Positions 27,598 to 36,213 of a DNA stretch of 64,000 nucleotides are shown here, piece after piece (the first letter of the stretch is position 1; every line of letters begins with the position of its first letter). The stretch spans positions 62,001-126,000 of the forward strand of contig CAZAMB010000004.1 in NCBI GenBank assembly GCA_964486335.1, read 5' to 3'. A program made the translations under genes and the position numbers. Under the pieces are notes generated by a model, which was not told where the DNA came from, did no database searches, and saw only the letters and a program-made list of their open reading frames with translations. The DNA is from CAZAMB01 sp964486335 (lineage in GTDB: Bacteria > Planctomycetota > Phycisphaerae > UBA1845).

Positions 27598-28914
27598 GTG
27601 ACCGAGAGCATTCATCATCAGGTCTTGCGAGTGGGTTATCTCCTGCGGATGTATCCCCGCTTCAGCCAGACGTTCGTGGTGAACGAGATACAAGCTCTGG
27701 AGCGGCTGGGCACGGAGGTTCTCATCGCGTCGCTGCGGCTGCCCAACGAAGGTATCTTTCATGAGTCGGTGACCAAAGTGCGGGCGCAGGCGACCTATCT
27801 GGAGGACCGATTCCTGGGTTGCATGCGGTCACAGGTGGCGGCGCAGTGGGGCTTTTTCCGCCGGTCCCCGCGAAAGTATGCGGCGCTGGCGCGCATCGTG
27901 CGCCAGCATCGCAGCATCGCCTGGTTCGAGATGTGTCAGGCGGCGGCGTTTGTGCGTTGGGCGCGCAAGCAAGGCATCGAGCACGTACACGTACACTTCG
28001 GCACCGACGAAGCCAACGTCGCTATGTTCGCGCACATGCTCGGCGGGCCGACGTACAGCATGACGTTGCACGCTTTCGACATCTTCCGCGACAACGTCGA
28101 TCGCTCCTTGCTTGCCCGTAAAATCAACCATTCACAGTTTACCGTCACCGTCTGCGAATCCAATCGAAAGTTCCTGACGGAGTGCGTTCCGGGCGTGGAT
28201 GCGCGCAAGGTCCGCGTGATTTACAACGGCATCGACCTGAAAGAGTTTTCCCCCGCGGACGACCGGCGCGAGCCCAATTCCATCTTTAGCGTTGGCCGCC
28301 TTATCGAGAAAAAGGGCTTCGGCCATCTCATTCGCGCTGTTGCCGTTCTTCGCGACCTGGACCTTCCCGTCATTTGTCGGATTGCCGGCGAAGGGAGAGA
28401 TTATCAAAAACTCGCCAAGCAGATTCGTCAGCACAATCTGGAAAAGCAGGTGATGCTCCTGGGCTCGGTGCGGCAAAACGAAGTAAGAGACTGGATGAAG
28501 CGTTCGGCCTGTTTTGCTTTGCCTTGCATCCAGGCCAAGGATGGAAACATCGACGCCCTGCCGACGGTCCTCCTTGAGTCGTTGGCCTGCGGCTGCCCCA
28601 GCGTCAGTACACGGCTGAGCGGCGTTCCGGAGATCATCGAAGACGGCGTGAGCGGACTGCTCGTTGAACCGTGCGATGACGCCGCGCTGGCCGACGCCAT
28701 ACGCCGAATCCATTCCGACAGTCGCTTGGCGAAATCGTTGGCGGAAGGAGGCCGCGCGCGGGCCGTGGATCGTTTCAACGGGATGGAAAACGTAGCGCGA
28801 CTTCGCGACTTGTTTGCCGGTGTTCTGGGGTGCAAGCCGGCGTCAGCCACCGTTGGGTCATCTACCGAAGTTGGCCCCGAGCCTACAGTCTCCCGACAAC
28901 ACGAGGCCGCTTGA
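27598..28914 (+). CDS. glycosyltransferase family 4 (colanic-acid/WcaL-like)
   Basis: A 438-aa GT4 enzyme from GTG 27598; AGGAG overlaps the previous stop. The N-terminus YLLRMYPRFSQTFVVNEIQA is the opening typical of exopolysaccharide transferases such as those of colanic acid. Further motifs are HVHFGTDEANVAMFAHML, VIYNGIDLKEFSP, SVGRLIEKKGFGHLI and the donor site DALPTVLLESLACGCPSVST. It probably acts at the membrane face in repeat-unit assembly. The next gene's ATG overlaps the stop (TGATGA). Confidence 0.93.
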   Translation: MTESIHHQVLRVGYLLRMYPRFSQTFVVNEIQALERLGTEVLIASLRLPNEGIFHESVTKVRAQATYLEDRFLGCMRSQVAAQWGFFRRSPRKYAALARIVRQHRSIAWFEMCQAAAFVRWARKQGIEHVHVHFGTDEANVAMFAHMLGGPTYSMTLHAFDIFRDNVDRSLLARKINHSQFTVTVCESNRKFLTECVPGVDARKVRVIYNGIDLKEFSPADDRREPNSIFSVGRLIEKKGFGHLIRAVAVLRDLDLPVICRIAGEGRDYQKLAKQIRQHNLEKQVMLLGSVRQNEVRDWMKRSACFALPCIQAKDGNIDALPTVLLESLACGCPSVSTRLSGVPEIIEDGVSGLLVEPCDDAALADAIRRIHSDSRLAKSLAEGGRARAVDRFNGMENVARLRDLFAGVLGCKPASATVGSSTEVGPEPTVSRQHEAA

Positions 28915-30770
28915 TGACCCGCTGGAAGATCAAAACGCGACGCGGGAAACTGGACCTCGGGGAGGCGGGAAGTCTGTGGCTTCGGTTCGCGCCCTTCGTT
29001 CGCCCTCACTCCTGGCGGCTTGCCGGGGCGTTCGTCGCGGCACTGGCGGCCATGTTGACACAACTTGCGGCACCCTGGCCCATCCAACTGATTTTCGACA
29101 GTGTTCTCTCCGTCCAGGCACCGCCATCGTGGACACGACTTGGCTGGATGCCGGATTTGACGTCTCCCGGCGGGCTGCTGGTCGCGGCGTGCATCGCTAT
29201 CTTGGCCATCGGCGCCTTGGACGCTCTCTTCTCACACGTTCGCGACGTGGCCATGGCCGATGTCGGACAACGTGTGGTGGGCAAGGTCCGCCGCGACCTG
29301 TTTGCGCACCTGCAAACGCTCCCCCCTTCGGTCTACGAGCGGCGGAGCACCGGCGATCTCCTCATGCGGCTGACGGGTGACATCCCCATGATCCGCGTGA
29401 TGTTGGTGGGAGCCATGATCACCGTCGGCCAGGCGGGGCTGACCGTAGTCGCCATGGTCGCGGCGATGATACTCCTTAATCCGCTGCTGGCGGCAGTGGG
29501 CTTGGCAACGATCCCACTGACGTTCATCGCCGGGTGGCGGATCTCCAAGAAAATCCAGAAGGCGACAAAGGATCAGCGGGAAAAAGAAAGCATGGTGGCC
29601 AACATCGCCCATGACGTACTAGGGGCCATGTCCATCATCCAGGCCTTCAATCGGGAATCAGTGGAGCACAAGCGGTTCTCTCGCGAGGAACGAAGCACCG
29701 TTCGCGCCGGCCTCAGGACGACTCGGCTGGAATCGAAACTGTACCGCACGGTCGCCTTGGCGTCCGCCGCCGCAACGTGCGTAATTCTTTATCTGGGCGT
29801 TGACTCCGTGTTGCGTGGACGCATGACCGCCGGCCAGCTGCTCGTGTTCATCGCCTACCTGCGGTCCCTGGGTAAGCCGATGCGACAGGTCACCAAAGTC
29901 GCCGGCCAATTGGCCAAGGCCACGACGTGTGCTGAGCGAATCGCCGACATCTTCGCGATTCCATCGGTGGTCAAAGACGTGCCCGGCAGCCAACCGCTCA
30001 GCGATGTCCGCGGCGCCATCGCTTTTGAGAACGTTGGATTCCAATATGACGAGGGGACGCCGGCGCTCAGTGACATCTCGTTCGCCGTCGAGCCCGGCGA
30101 GCGCGTGGCCATCGTCGGTCACTCCGGGGCGGGAAAGACCACGCTGGCCAAGCTGCTTCTGCGTTTCTACGATCCTCACCAGGGCCGCGTGCGCGTCGAT
30201 GGATTAGATCTAAGGCAAGTCAAACTCGCGTCTCTCCGACGGCAGATCGGATGGGTACACCAGGACACCATCCTCTTCGGTATGACCGTTGCCGAAAACA
30301 TCGCACTGGGTTGTCCGGACGCCACGGAAGCGGCCATTCGCGAAGTCGCCCGGTGCGTCCACGCGGACGAGCTCATTTGCGAATTGCCCAAGGGATATCA
30401 AACCGTGCTTGGACAGTCGGGTTCCACGCTGTCCGGCGGTGAGCGACAGCGGATCGCTCTGGCTCGGGCCTTGTTGCACAACCCGCGTATTCTCCTCTTG
30501 GACGAGCCCGCAGCCGGCCTGGACGCCGTGTCCCGCAGGGTGGTCGAGGACGCGTGGCACGCCGATTTCAATCGAGCGACCACGCTGGTGATCTGCCACC
30601 GGCTGCGAGCCATGGAGCGCTTCAGTCGCATCCTGGTGCTCGGTCACGGCCGGCTCCTGGAAATGGGAACGCACGAGGAGTTGCTTTCGCGCGGCGGGGA
30701 GTATGCCTCTCTGGTCGCTGCGGAGGAATGGACCGGAAAACTTGAGGTTAAGGACGAGGTAGCTTGTTAG
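28914..30770 (+). CDS. ABC exporter, fused permease-ATPase (MsbA-like)
   Basis: A 618-aa half-transporter: an N-terminal six-helix membrane domain (about 30-320; for example LLVAACIAILAIGALDALFS and LAATM-type helices) and a C-terminal nucleotide-binding domain with Walker A (GHSGAGKTT), signature LSGGERQRIALARALL, Walker B (ILLLDEPAAGLD) and switch His (CHRLRAMERF). A homodimer would flip or export a lipid-linked glycan or similar amphiphile. The ATG overlaps the previous stop by one base. The D-loop and Q-loop are intact, so the transporter should be active. Confidence 0.95.
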   Translation: MTRWKIKTRRGKLDLGEAGSLWLRFAPFVRPHSWRLAGAFVAALAAMLTQLAAPWPIQLIFDSVLSVQAPPSWTRLGWMPDLTSPGGLLVAACIAILAIGALDALFSHVRDVAMADVGQRVVGKVRRDLFAHLQTLPPSVYERRSTGDLLMRLTGDIPMIRVMLVGAMITVGQAGLTVVAMVAAMILLNPLLAAVGLATIPLTFIAGWRISKKIQKATKDQREKESMVANIAHDVLGAMSIIQAFNRESVEHKRFSREERSTVRAGLRTTRLESKLYRTVALASAAATCVILYLGVDSVLRGRMTAGQLLVFIAYLRSLGKPMRQVTKVAGQLAKATTCAERIADIFAIPSVVKDVPGSQPLSDVRGAIAFENVGFQYDEGTPALSDISFAVEPGERVAIVGHSGAGKTTLAKLLLRFYDPHQGRVRVDGLDLRQVKLASLRRQIGWVHQDTILFGMTVAENIALGCPDATEAAIREVARCVHADELICELPKGYQTVLGQSGSTLSGGERQRIALARALLHNPRILLLDEPAAGLDAVSRRVVEDAWHADFNRATTLVICHRLRAMERFSRILVLGHGRLLEMGTHEELLSRGGEYASLVAAEEWTGKLEVKDEVAC

Positions 30771-30772
30771 CG

Positions 30773-32116
30773 ATGACTGTGCCATGTCCGCCAGATTCTG
30801 CTTTACCGGTCTTGCCGGCGTGCCTGGACTCCACGGTCGTGCTGGAGGCCGTGCGGGCCGGCCTGCACCGGGTCGCCGCAGCCGAGCGCGAGCGTTGGCG
30901 AGAGGCTCGCCTGCTGGAGGCCTTGTATCACCCGGGTCGCTATGTGCGCGTCGTGTATGCGTTGATGGAAGATCCCGCGACGACAACGTTGCGCGCCTGG
31001 CCGGAAGGTCAGCTTGTTTATCTTCACGCACCGGTGCGTCTGCCAATCTCGGGTCGCGGAGTGGTCTTGGAGATTGACGGCCAAACGGTTGAAGCCTATG
31101 CGTTTCCCAACGACCGGCGTTTGCGCGGCCTTCGCAACTTCACGCGGCGAGACCTAGTCCTGGCAGCTTGGAAGAGTTGGAACGCCGGCAAGGCAGGCGA
31201 CGTAGATGCGCAGACTCTGCAACGTAAGCTCGTGCGCTATGTGCCGGAGCAGAAGTGCGTGGTGCGCCTGCGCGCCGAATGGGTGTCGGGTGACGACGGA
31301 CCAAAGCCAAGGCGCATCGCAGTCCGATCGTGTTCTCCGGTCTCTTGTACACAACTGGCCGCCCGGCACGAAGCGTTTACGGCAAATGGCAAGTGTCCGG
31401 CGTTTCTCATTCCGAAAATTGTCGGAGTGGATGCTCAGAGGGGACTGCTGGGAATGGAATGGCTTCGGGGCGACACTCTCGTGGATGCATTGCGAAACAC
31501 AGATGAACGCGAAACGATGGCGCGCGTCGCACAGGCCATCTGTCGATTTCACCATACAGCTGTTGCCTGGCTTCCGCGCGTTACGAGCGAATCGCTGGCT
31601 GTTGAAGCATCCGATGCGCTGACCGACCTGCGTGCCGCTTGCCCGGAGCTACGTGATGCGATGAGAGTCCTGGACCGAGAGCTTCCGCTCCGACTGGCGC
31701 GAGTCGCCACGGATCGGAGTGTAACCCTCCACAACGACTTGCATTGGAATCAGTTTTCGATCAAACCCAATCGACTGGCGCTTTTGGACCTGGAGCGCAT
31801 GGCGGTCGGCGACGAGCTGATCGACGTAGCCAACTTGGCGACGCAGATCGAAATGCTCGGGCACCGGCCGGACCACGATGTTTCCCCGGCGACAGCCGAG
31901 CAGTGGCGGAACTTGTTCTTGGACTCTTGGCGCGAGGCAACCGGCCGCAACTTCGAGAATGCGAAGTTCCATCTGCTCGCGGCGCGCTCGCGACTGCAGC
32001 TCGCTCGCGGCATGTTGCGGCATCTCCGGCCCTGGTGGGCAGCCGTGACGCGGGAATCCGTTCTGCGGGCCTTGGGCGATTTGGCGATGGCCAGTTCACA
32101 CGGAGGTGCATCATGA
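30773..32116 (+). CDS. APH-fold phosphotransferase-like protein 1
   Basis: A 447-aa kinase-fold protein of the aminoglycoside/choline phosphotransferase superfamily. The catalytic loop reads VTLHNDLHWNQFSIKP and the metal-binding motif is LALLDLERMAVGDELIDVANL. In the standard family the loop is HxDxxxxN; here the last position is Gln. The usual nucleotide Lys strand reads RIAVRSC, with Arg in place of Lys, so ATP binding may be altered. It follows the ABC exporter after two bases. In a glycan operon it could phosphorylate a sugar or polyol, but the substrate is unknown. Confidence 0.75.
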   Translation: MTVPCPPDSALPVLPACLDSTVVLEAVRAGLHRVAAAERERWREARLLEALYHPGRYVRVVYALMEDPATTTLRAWPEGQLVYLHAPVRLPISGRGVVLEIDGQTVEAYAFPNDRRLRGLRNFTRRDLVLAAWKSWNAGKAGDVDAQTLQRKLVRYVPEQKCVVRLRAEWVSGDDGPKPRRIAVRSCSPVSCTQLAARHEAFTANGKCPAFLIPKIVGVDAQRGLLGMEWLRGDTLVDALRNTDERETMARVAQAICRFHHTAVAWLPRVTSESLAVEASDALTDLRAACPELRDAMRVLDRELPLRLARVATDRSVTLHNDLHWNQFSIKPNRLALLDLERMAVGDELIDVANLATQIEMLGHRPDHDVSPATAEQWRNLFLDSWREATGRNFENAKFHLLAARSRLQLARGMLRHLRPWWAAVTRESVLRALGDLAMASSHGGAS

Positions 32117-33510
32117 TCGCCGCCACGCTACGGGTGCCATTTCAAGATCGCAATTACGACCTGCTGGACGCGCCGTCCGTCAGCAAGCTTTTGAAATTGA
32201 CGCTTCCTGCCGGGTGGTTGGATGAAAGCACGGCTCAGGTGCGCATCGAGCGTTGCTTCCCCGTGGGCGCGCCCGAAGTATCGGGCTTCCTCTTCGAGTG
32301 GTCTTTTGCCGCCAAGGGCCGGCGCTTCACGCTCTACGGGCACTGGGGTGCTCGCCGGTCCGGAGCGCGGCACATTGGCAATGCGGAAGCGCCGGCAGAA
32401 CCCAAACTCCAGAGCGACGGAATTCGCGGCCTCCTCCGGCACCTGGAGGAACCACAACTTACCTTGCGCTCTCCGGATCAGGATGAAGGCCTGCCGCAGG
32501 TGTCGGTCTGCCTCGATCGCCGAAAGATAGCCCCGCGTTTGGTTGCATTCGGCCAGCGAGAGTGTGCCTTGCCGCAGACGGGAAATCGGCTCAGATGCAG
32601 GCTGGGAGCGTATCGCCCCGGTCGCCGGGCCACAATCCGCTTCGCCATCTCGAGCCTACAGTCCGACCGTGTGCATCTCTGCGGTAAGACCTTTCGTGAT
32701 GACCGTGGAAAGCAATTGCTCCAGCTTCACCTCCGCACCAGCGCAGAACTTCGCCAGAGGTTCGGCAACCGCGTTTGCGTTCCTTCGCCGGTGGGATTCG
32801 ATGATGAGCTGCGCCTCGCCCTTTTTGTATGGATGCCCGGCAAAGGGCTGGCGCGCGAAAGTACCTCGGCCGAAAAGGCCCTCGACACAGCCGTGGAAGC
32901 ACTGGCCGCCATCCACGAGCTGCCAGCGCAAGGCCGCGAGGAATTCGGTCCCGTCGATGAATGCGCCATCGTCGCGCGATGGCGAAATGCAGTTCAGCAG
33001 GTGATGCCCGCAGCCGCCGAGGAAGGAACTGGTCTGGTCGCGCGTCTAGCGGCCACCGCACCGGAACTGGCACCCTTCGAGCCCACGACGATTCATCGGG
33101 ATTTCTATGAGAAACAGCTGATTGTCTCACCACGGTGCGTGACGGTCTTGGACTTGGACACAATGGCCCGCGGGGACGTCTGTGTAGACCTGGGGAATTT
33201 CCTGGCCCATCTGCTACTGCGGCAGACCGCGTCCGGCGAAAACGGCAGGTTCGAGAATATTGCGGATCGCTTGCTCGAAAAGTACGAGGCGCGGCGCGGG
33301 GAAGTAAACAAACGGAACCTGGCCTTTTACACAGCCAGCTCTCTTTTTCGACTCGGTGCCCTTCACGGATTGAGGACGTCGACGGCCCGCTATCGGCCGG
33401 CGCTGTGGACGATGGCGGGTTCCTTGCTCGATCATCGAGTGCTCGACGCAGAGTCAGGCAGCGCATCAGTCGCGGTAAGCAACAGGTTAGAAAGGACGAG
33501 ATTGCGATGA
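32113..33510 (+). CDS. APH-fold phosphotransferase-like protein 2
   Basis: A 465-aa protein starting at ATG 32113 (GGAGG upstream), overlapping the previous stop as ATGA. The C-lobe has TTIHRDFYEKQLIVSP and TVLDLDTMARGDVCVDLGNF, the catalytic and metal loops of the APH superfamily, again with Gln at the HxDxxxxN position. A candidate nucleotide Lys is in LCGKTFRDD. The N-terminal 150 residues do not resemble a known domain and may bind a partner. It is the second of three paralogous kinases in this operon. Its stop overlaps the pseudopilin start. Confidence 0.75.
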   Translation: MIAATLRVPFQDRNYDLLDAPSVSKLLKLTLPAGWLDESTAQVRIERCFPVGAPEVSGFLFEWSFAAKGRRFTLYGHWGARRSGARHIGNAEAPAEPKLQSDGIRGLLRHLEEPQLTLRSPDQDEGLPQVSVCLDRRKIAPRLVAFGQRECALPQTGNRLRCRLGAYRPGRRATIRFAISSLQSDRVHLCGKTFRDDRGKQLLQLHLRTSAELRQRFGNRVCVPSPVGFDDELRLALFVWMPGKGLARESTSAEKALDTAVEALAAIHELPAQGREEFGPVDECAIVARWRNAVQQVMPAAAEEGTGLVARLAATAPELAPFEPTTIHRDFYEKQLIVSPRCVTVLDLDTMARGDVCVDLGNFLAHLLLRQTASGENGRFENIADRLLEKYEARRGEVNKRNLAFYTASSLFRLGALHGLRTSTARYRPALWTMAGSLLDHRVLDAESGSASVAVSNRLERTRLR

Positions 33511-34196
33511 AAGGTCGCGGAGATAAGCGTGATGCCTTCACCTTGCTGGAATTATTGGTAGTCATCTCTATCATGGTGCTACTCATCGGGATTTTGCTGC
33601 CTTCCTTGTCCAAGGCCCGAGAACAGGCCCGTGACACCCAGTGTCGCGGCAATCTGCATTCCATCTACTTGGCGATGACCACCTACTTGAATGATTTCGA
33701 TCGTTTCCCCGAGCTGAACAACGAGCCGGATGACGGAGCGTGGCAATACAACTACTTGATCTATGACGGTCGCGATTTCGACAGCAACTTCGGCCCGCTC
33801 CTCAACGACAAACGCAGTATGGAGTCCGTTGAGGCACTCTTCTGCCCACGCCAGGCCGACCCCTATCACGGCTTGGCCACGCCGCAGAATCCTTGGCCGG
33901 TTGTCCCGCTGCTGGACACTCGGGCCGCCTACGCACGGCGATACAACCTGAGCGGGCGATCGCTTTCCCAAATGCACGGAAACCCAGGCATCATGGCCGA
34001 TATCTTCCACCTGCCCAAAGTGGTGAAGAGCGCGCACAAGAAGGGCATCAATGCGGTGTACCTTGGCGGCGACGTGCGTTGGGTGCCGGACAAGGAGTCC
34101 TTTCTCACGGACAACGAGCTAACCCATCCATTTCAGCCCGAGGACAATGACCTCATCGAAGACATCTGGGACAAGATCAACCGAGGTGGTCAATGA
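33507..34196 (+). CDS. prepilin-type N-methylation domain protein (pseudopilin-like)
   Basis: About 229 aa from ATG 33507, overlapping the upstream stop as ATGA. The N-terminus RDAFTLLELLVVISIMVLLI is a class III signal: F is the first mature residue, E5 follows, and a hydrophobic helix assembles into a pilus or pseudopilus. The rest (DTQCRGNLHSIYLAMTTYLN, YLGGDVRWVP) matches the planctomycete DUF1559-like minor pilin group. It would need a prepilin peptidase encoded elsewhere. Placement inside a translationally coupled glycan operon is unusual and suggests a dedicated secretion or assembly role. Confidence 0.85.
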   Translation: MKGRGDKRDAFTLLELLVVISIMVLLIGILLPSLSKAREQARDTQCRGNLHSIYLAMTTYLNDFDRFPELNNEPDDGAWQYNYLIYDGRDFDSNFGPLLNDKRSMESVEALFCPRQADPYHGLATPQNPWPVVPLLDTRAAYARRYNLSGRSLSQMHGNPGIMADIFHLPKVVKSAHKKGINAVYLGGDVRWVPDKESFLTDNELTHPFQPEDNDLIEDIWDKINRGGQ

Positions 34197-34882
34197 GAGG
34201 ATCCCTGACAGCCAGGCTGCAACGCGCGCCCTTGCCGATCGTGCTCCTGGTCGTGTCCGCCGCCGCCGTGTTGGTGCTGGCGGTGGTCGTGGTCAATCGC
34301 TCGCGCGGCTACGATCAAGAAAAAGAAGACCCGGAACAGCGCCTGTTCGTGAACGTCAAGCGCGCCGTCAGCGGGCAGAAGGTCAAGTTGGACAATGATC
34401 AGGAAGAGTACCTCATGTACGCGGGTATTCGTGCCCCTGTTGGCGGAGAAGACTTTTACGATCAAGCCACTCGGCGCAACGAGGAACTGGTCAAAGAAAA
34501 GAAAATCCGCCTCCGTTTTGACGAAGAGCACCGAGACGATGAGGGGCGGCTCTTGGCATACGTCTTTGTGGATGACACGTTCGTCAACGAGGCCCTGGTG
34601 CGCGAGGGACTGGCATATGCACGAACGACGTCGACGTCGGATCGTTTCAGTCAACGGCTGCTTGCGGCACAGAACGACGCCCGCAAGGCGCGGCGCGGCG
34701 TCTGGTCCAAACGCGGAAAATCCGGCGAGTCCGCTTATCGCGCCGACCCCAAGCACGGTAACTTCCACCGGCTATCATGCGCGGAGCTACCAAAAATCGA
34801 CCCTAGCCGCCTGGTCGAGTTCAAGTCCGACAAAGAAGCGCTGGACAAAGGATTCGCTCCCTGCGCGAAATGCAGACCATGA
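34193..34882 (+). CDS. membrane-anchored SNase-like nuclease with Zn-binding tail
   Basis: A 229-aa protein with an N-terminal membrane helix (PIVLLVVSAAAVLVLAVVVV), a thermonuclease-like OB fold (about 50-165; VKLDNDQEEYLMYAGIRAP, RLLAYVFVDDTFVNEALVRE, GVWS) and a C-terminal domain ending DKGFAPCAKCRP with an earlier Cys in FHRLSCAEL. The last part resembles the Ada-type metal-binding module often found after SNase domains. The catalytic Arg-Asp-Glu triad is only partly visible (RLRFDEEHRDDEGRL), so activity is uncertain. It starts at ATG 34193, overlapping the pseudopilin stop. Confidence 0.8.
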   Translation: MRGSLTARLQRAPLPIVLLVVSAAAVLVLAVVVVNRSRGYDQEKEDPEQRLFVNVKRAVSGQKVKLDNDQEEYLMYAGIRAPVGGEDFYDQATRRNEELVKEKKIRLRFDEEHRDDEGRLLAYVFVDDTFVNEALVREGLAYARTTSTSDRFSQRLLAAQNDARKARRGVWSKRGKSGESAYRADPKHGNFHRLSCAELPKIDPSRLVEFKSDKEALDKGFAPCAKCRP

Positions 34883-36213
34883 GAGGCGCGAACGCAAACA
34901 TCATGGCGGCGACATCGTGCACCGACTCGGACAGTGCAACGTGTGAGGCGACTTTGCAACTGATGCGGTTGCTGAATCAGGTGCGCTGGCCGGAAGGCGT
35001 CAGCCCGGTCTCCTCGCGTTTAAGTCGAGTGTGGGCGGGAAAGAAGGGTCGTATCACGTGCGAGCACCTGGTCCTCCTGCGGACACCAACCGGCTCGGCT
35101 GAATACAGTCTGCAAGGTGTCTTCGGACCTGTTGCGTCCGGAATCTCGCCCAGCATGCGAGCCAAATTGGGGCAAGGGTTGCTGCTGGGCCTTGTCCTTG
35201 TGGACGATGGCGGAGGCGTTTGGTGGGCGTCGCCGGATAAAGACCCGCAGCTTTCAGCCTTGCGCGCATTCTTTGAGGCTGAAACTGGCGGTATTGCGGA
35301 TGCTGCGTTGAATGATCCGGCACCTGCCGGGGTTCGTTTTCAAATGATTTCGTACCGAGTCGGCCGCCGCTGTGTGATCCGCGCCTGCGGACGCAAACGG
35401 AGGTTCTATGTCAAGATTTTCCGGCGCATGCCCAGCGGCGCCAAGATCCGACGCTGGCGCTGGCTGGCCGATGTGCTGGCGGCGCGGTCCTGCGGCGCAG
35501 TGTGCGTGCCTCGAATTTTGCACTACGCGCCGAGGCTGCACCTGACCGTGTCACCAGAGGTTCCCGGCACACCAGGTCCGCTGGGTTACACCGAGCAGGA
35601 TCAGGCAATGGCCAGCGGAGCACTGGCCGTGCTACACAGTGTGCCCTGCCCGATGGATGAATCCCTGCACTCGCCCGACGACGAGCTAAGTACGGTGGCG
35701 CGCTGGTGCGGAGTGTTGCAGCGCATCGCGCCGCGCTTTGGGGAGCCAGTGGCCGCATTGTGCGAGCGAATTCGCGCTGACCTTCCACAACTCGATATCG
35801 AGGACACTTCGATGATCCACCGTGACTTTTACCATGGGCAGCTCCTTGCCACGGACCAAGCCCTTTGGATAGTCGACCTGGACACCGTCTGCCGGGGACA
35901 TCGCGAACTGGACCTGGCCACCTACTTCGCTCACGCCGTACTGGATCGCGCGGCCGCCAGCGAGCCAGCCAGCATGGACGATTTTCTGAGTGCGTATGTC
36001 CAAAGCGGCGGCAAGTTCGATCGCAACCGGCTGAATTGGTATTGCGCTTGCGCCCTGACCCGCTTGTTCGCCATGTACGCCGCTCGCGGGCACCAATCGG
36101 CGTCCCTCGAGGTGTTGCGCCTGCTCGCGGAGCGCTGCTTGGACAGCCTCGACCCCTGGGCCCGGCGGCGTGGGAGCGATTCCGTGCCTACAAGCTCGGA
36201 CAACCTACGATGA
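34879..36213 (+). CDS. APH-fold phosphotransferase-like protein 3
   Basis: A 444-aa protein from ATG 34879, overlapping the SNase stop as ATGA. The C-lobe shows SMIHRDFYHGQLLATD and WIVDLDTVCRGHRELDLATY, matching the second kinase closely, again with Gln at the HxDxxxxN position. The N-lobe strand RRFYVKIFRRMPSG supplies a plausible nucleotide Lys. The N-terminal half (VLLRTPTGSAEYSLQGVFGP) is divergent. It is the third and most kinase-like member of the set. Function remains unknown; phosphorylation of a carbohydrate or of the pilin-linked product is possible. Confidence 0.75.
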   Translation: MRGANANIMAATSCTDSDSATCEATLQLMRLLNQVRWPEGVSPVSSRLSRVWAGKKGRITCEHLVLLRTPTGSAEYSLQGVFGPVASGISPSMRAKLGQGLLLGLVLVDDGGGVWWASPDKDPQLSALRAFFEAETGGIADAALNDPAPAGVRFQMISYRVGRRCVIRACGRKRRFYVKIFRRMPSGAKIRRWRWLADVLAARSCGAVCVPRILHYAPRLHLTVSPEVPGTPGPLGYTEQDQAMASGALAVLHSVPCPMDESLHSPDDELSTVARWCGVLQRIAPRFGEPVAALCERIRADLPQLDIEDTSMIHRDFYHGQLLATDQALWIVDLDTVCRGHRELDLATYFAHAVLDRAAASEPASMDDFLSAYVQSGGKFDRNRLNWYCACALTRLFAMYAARGHQSASLEVLRLLAERCLDSLDPWARRRGSDSVPTSSDNLR

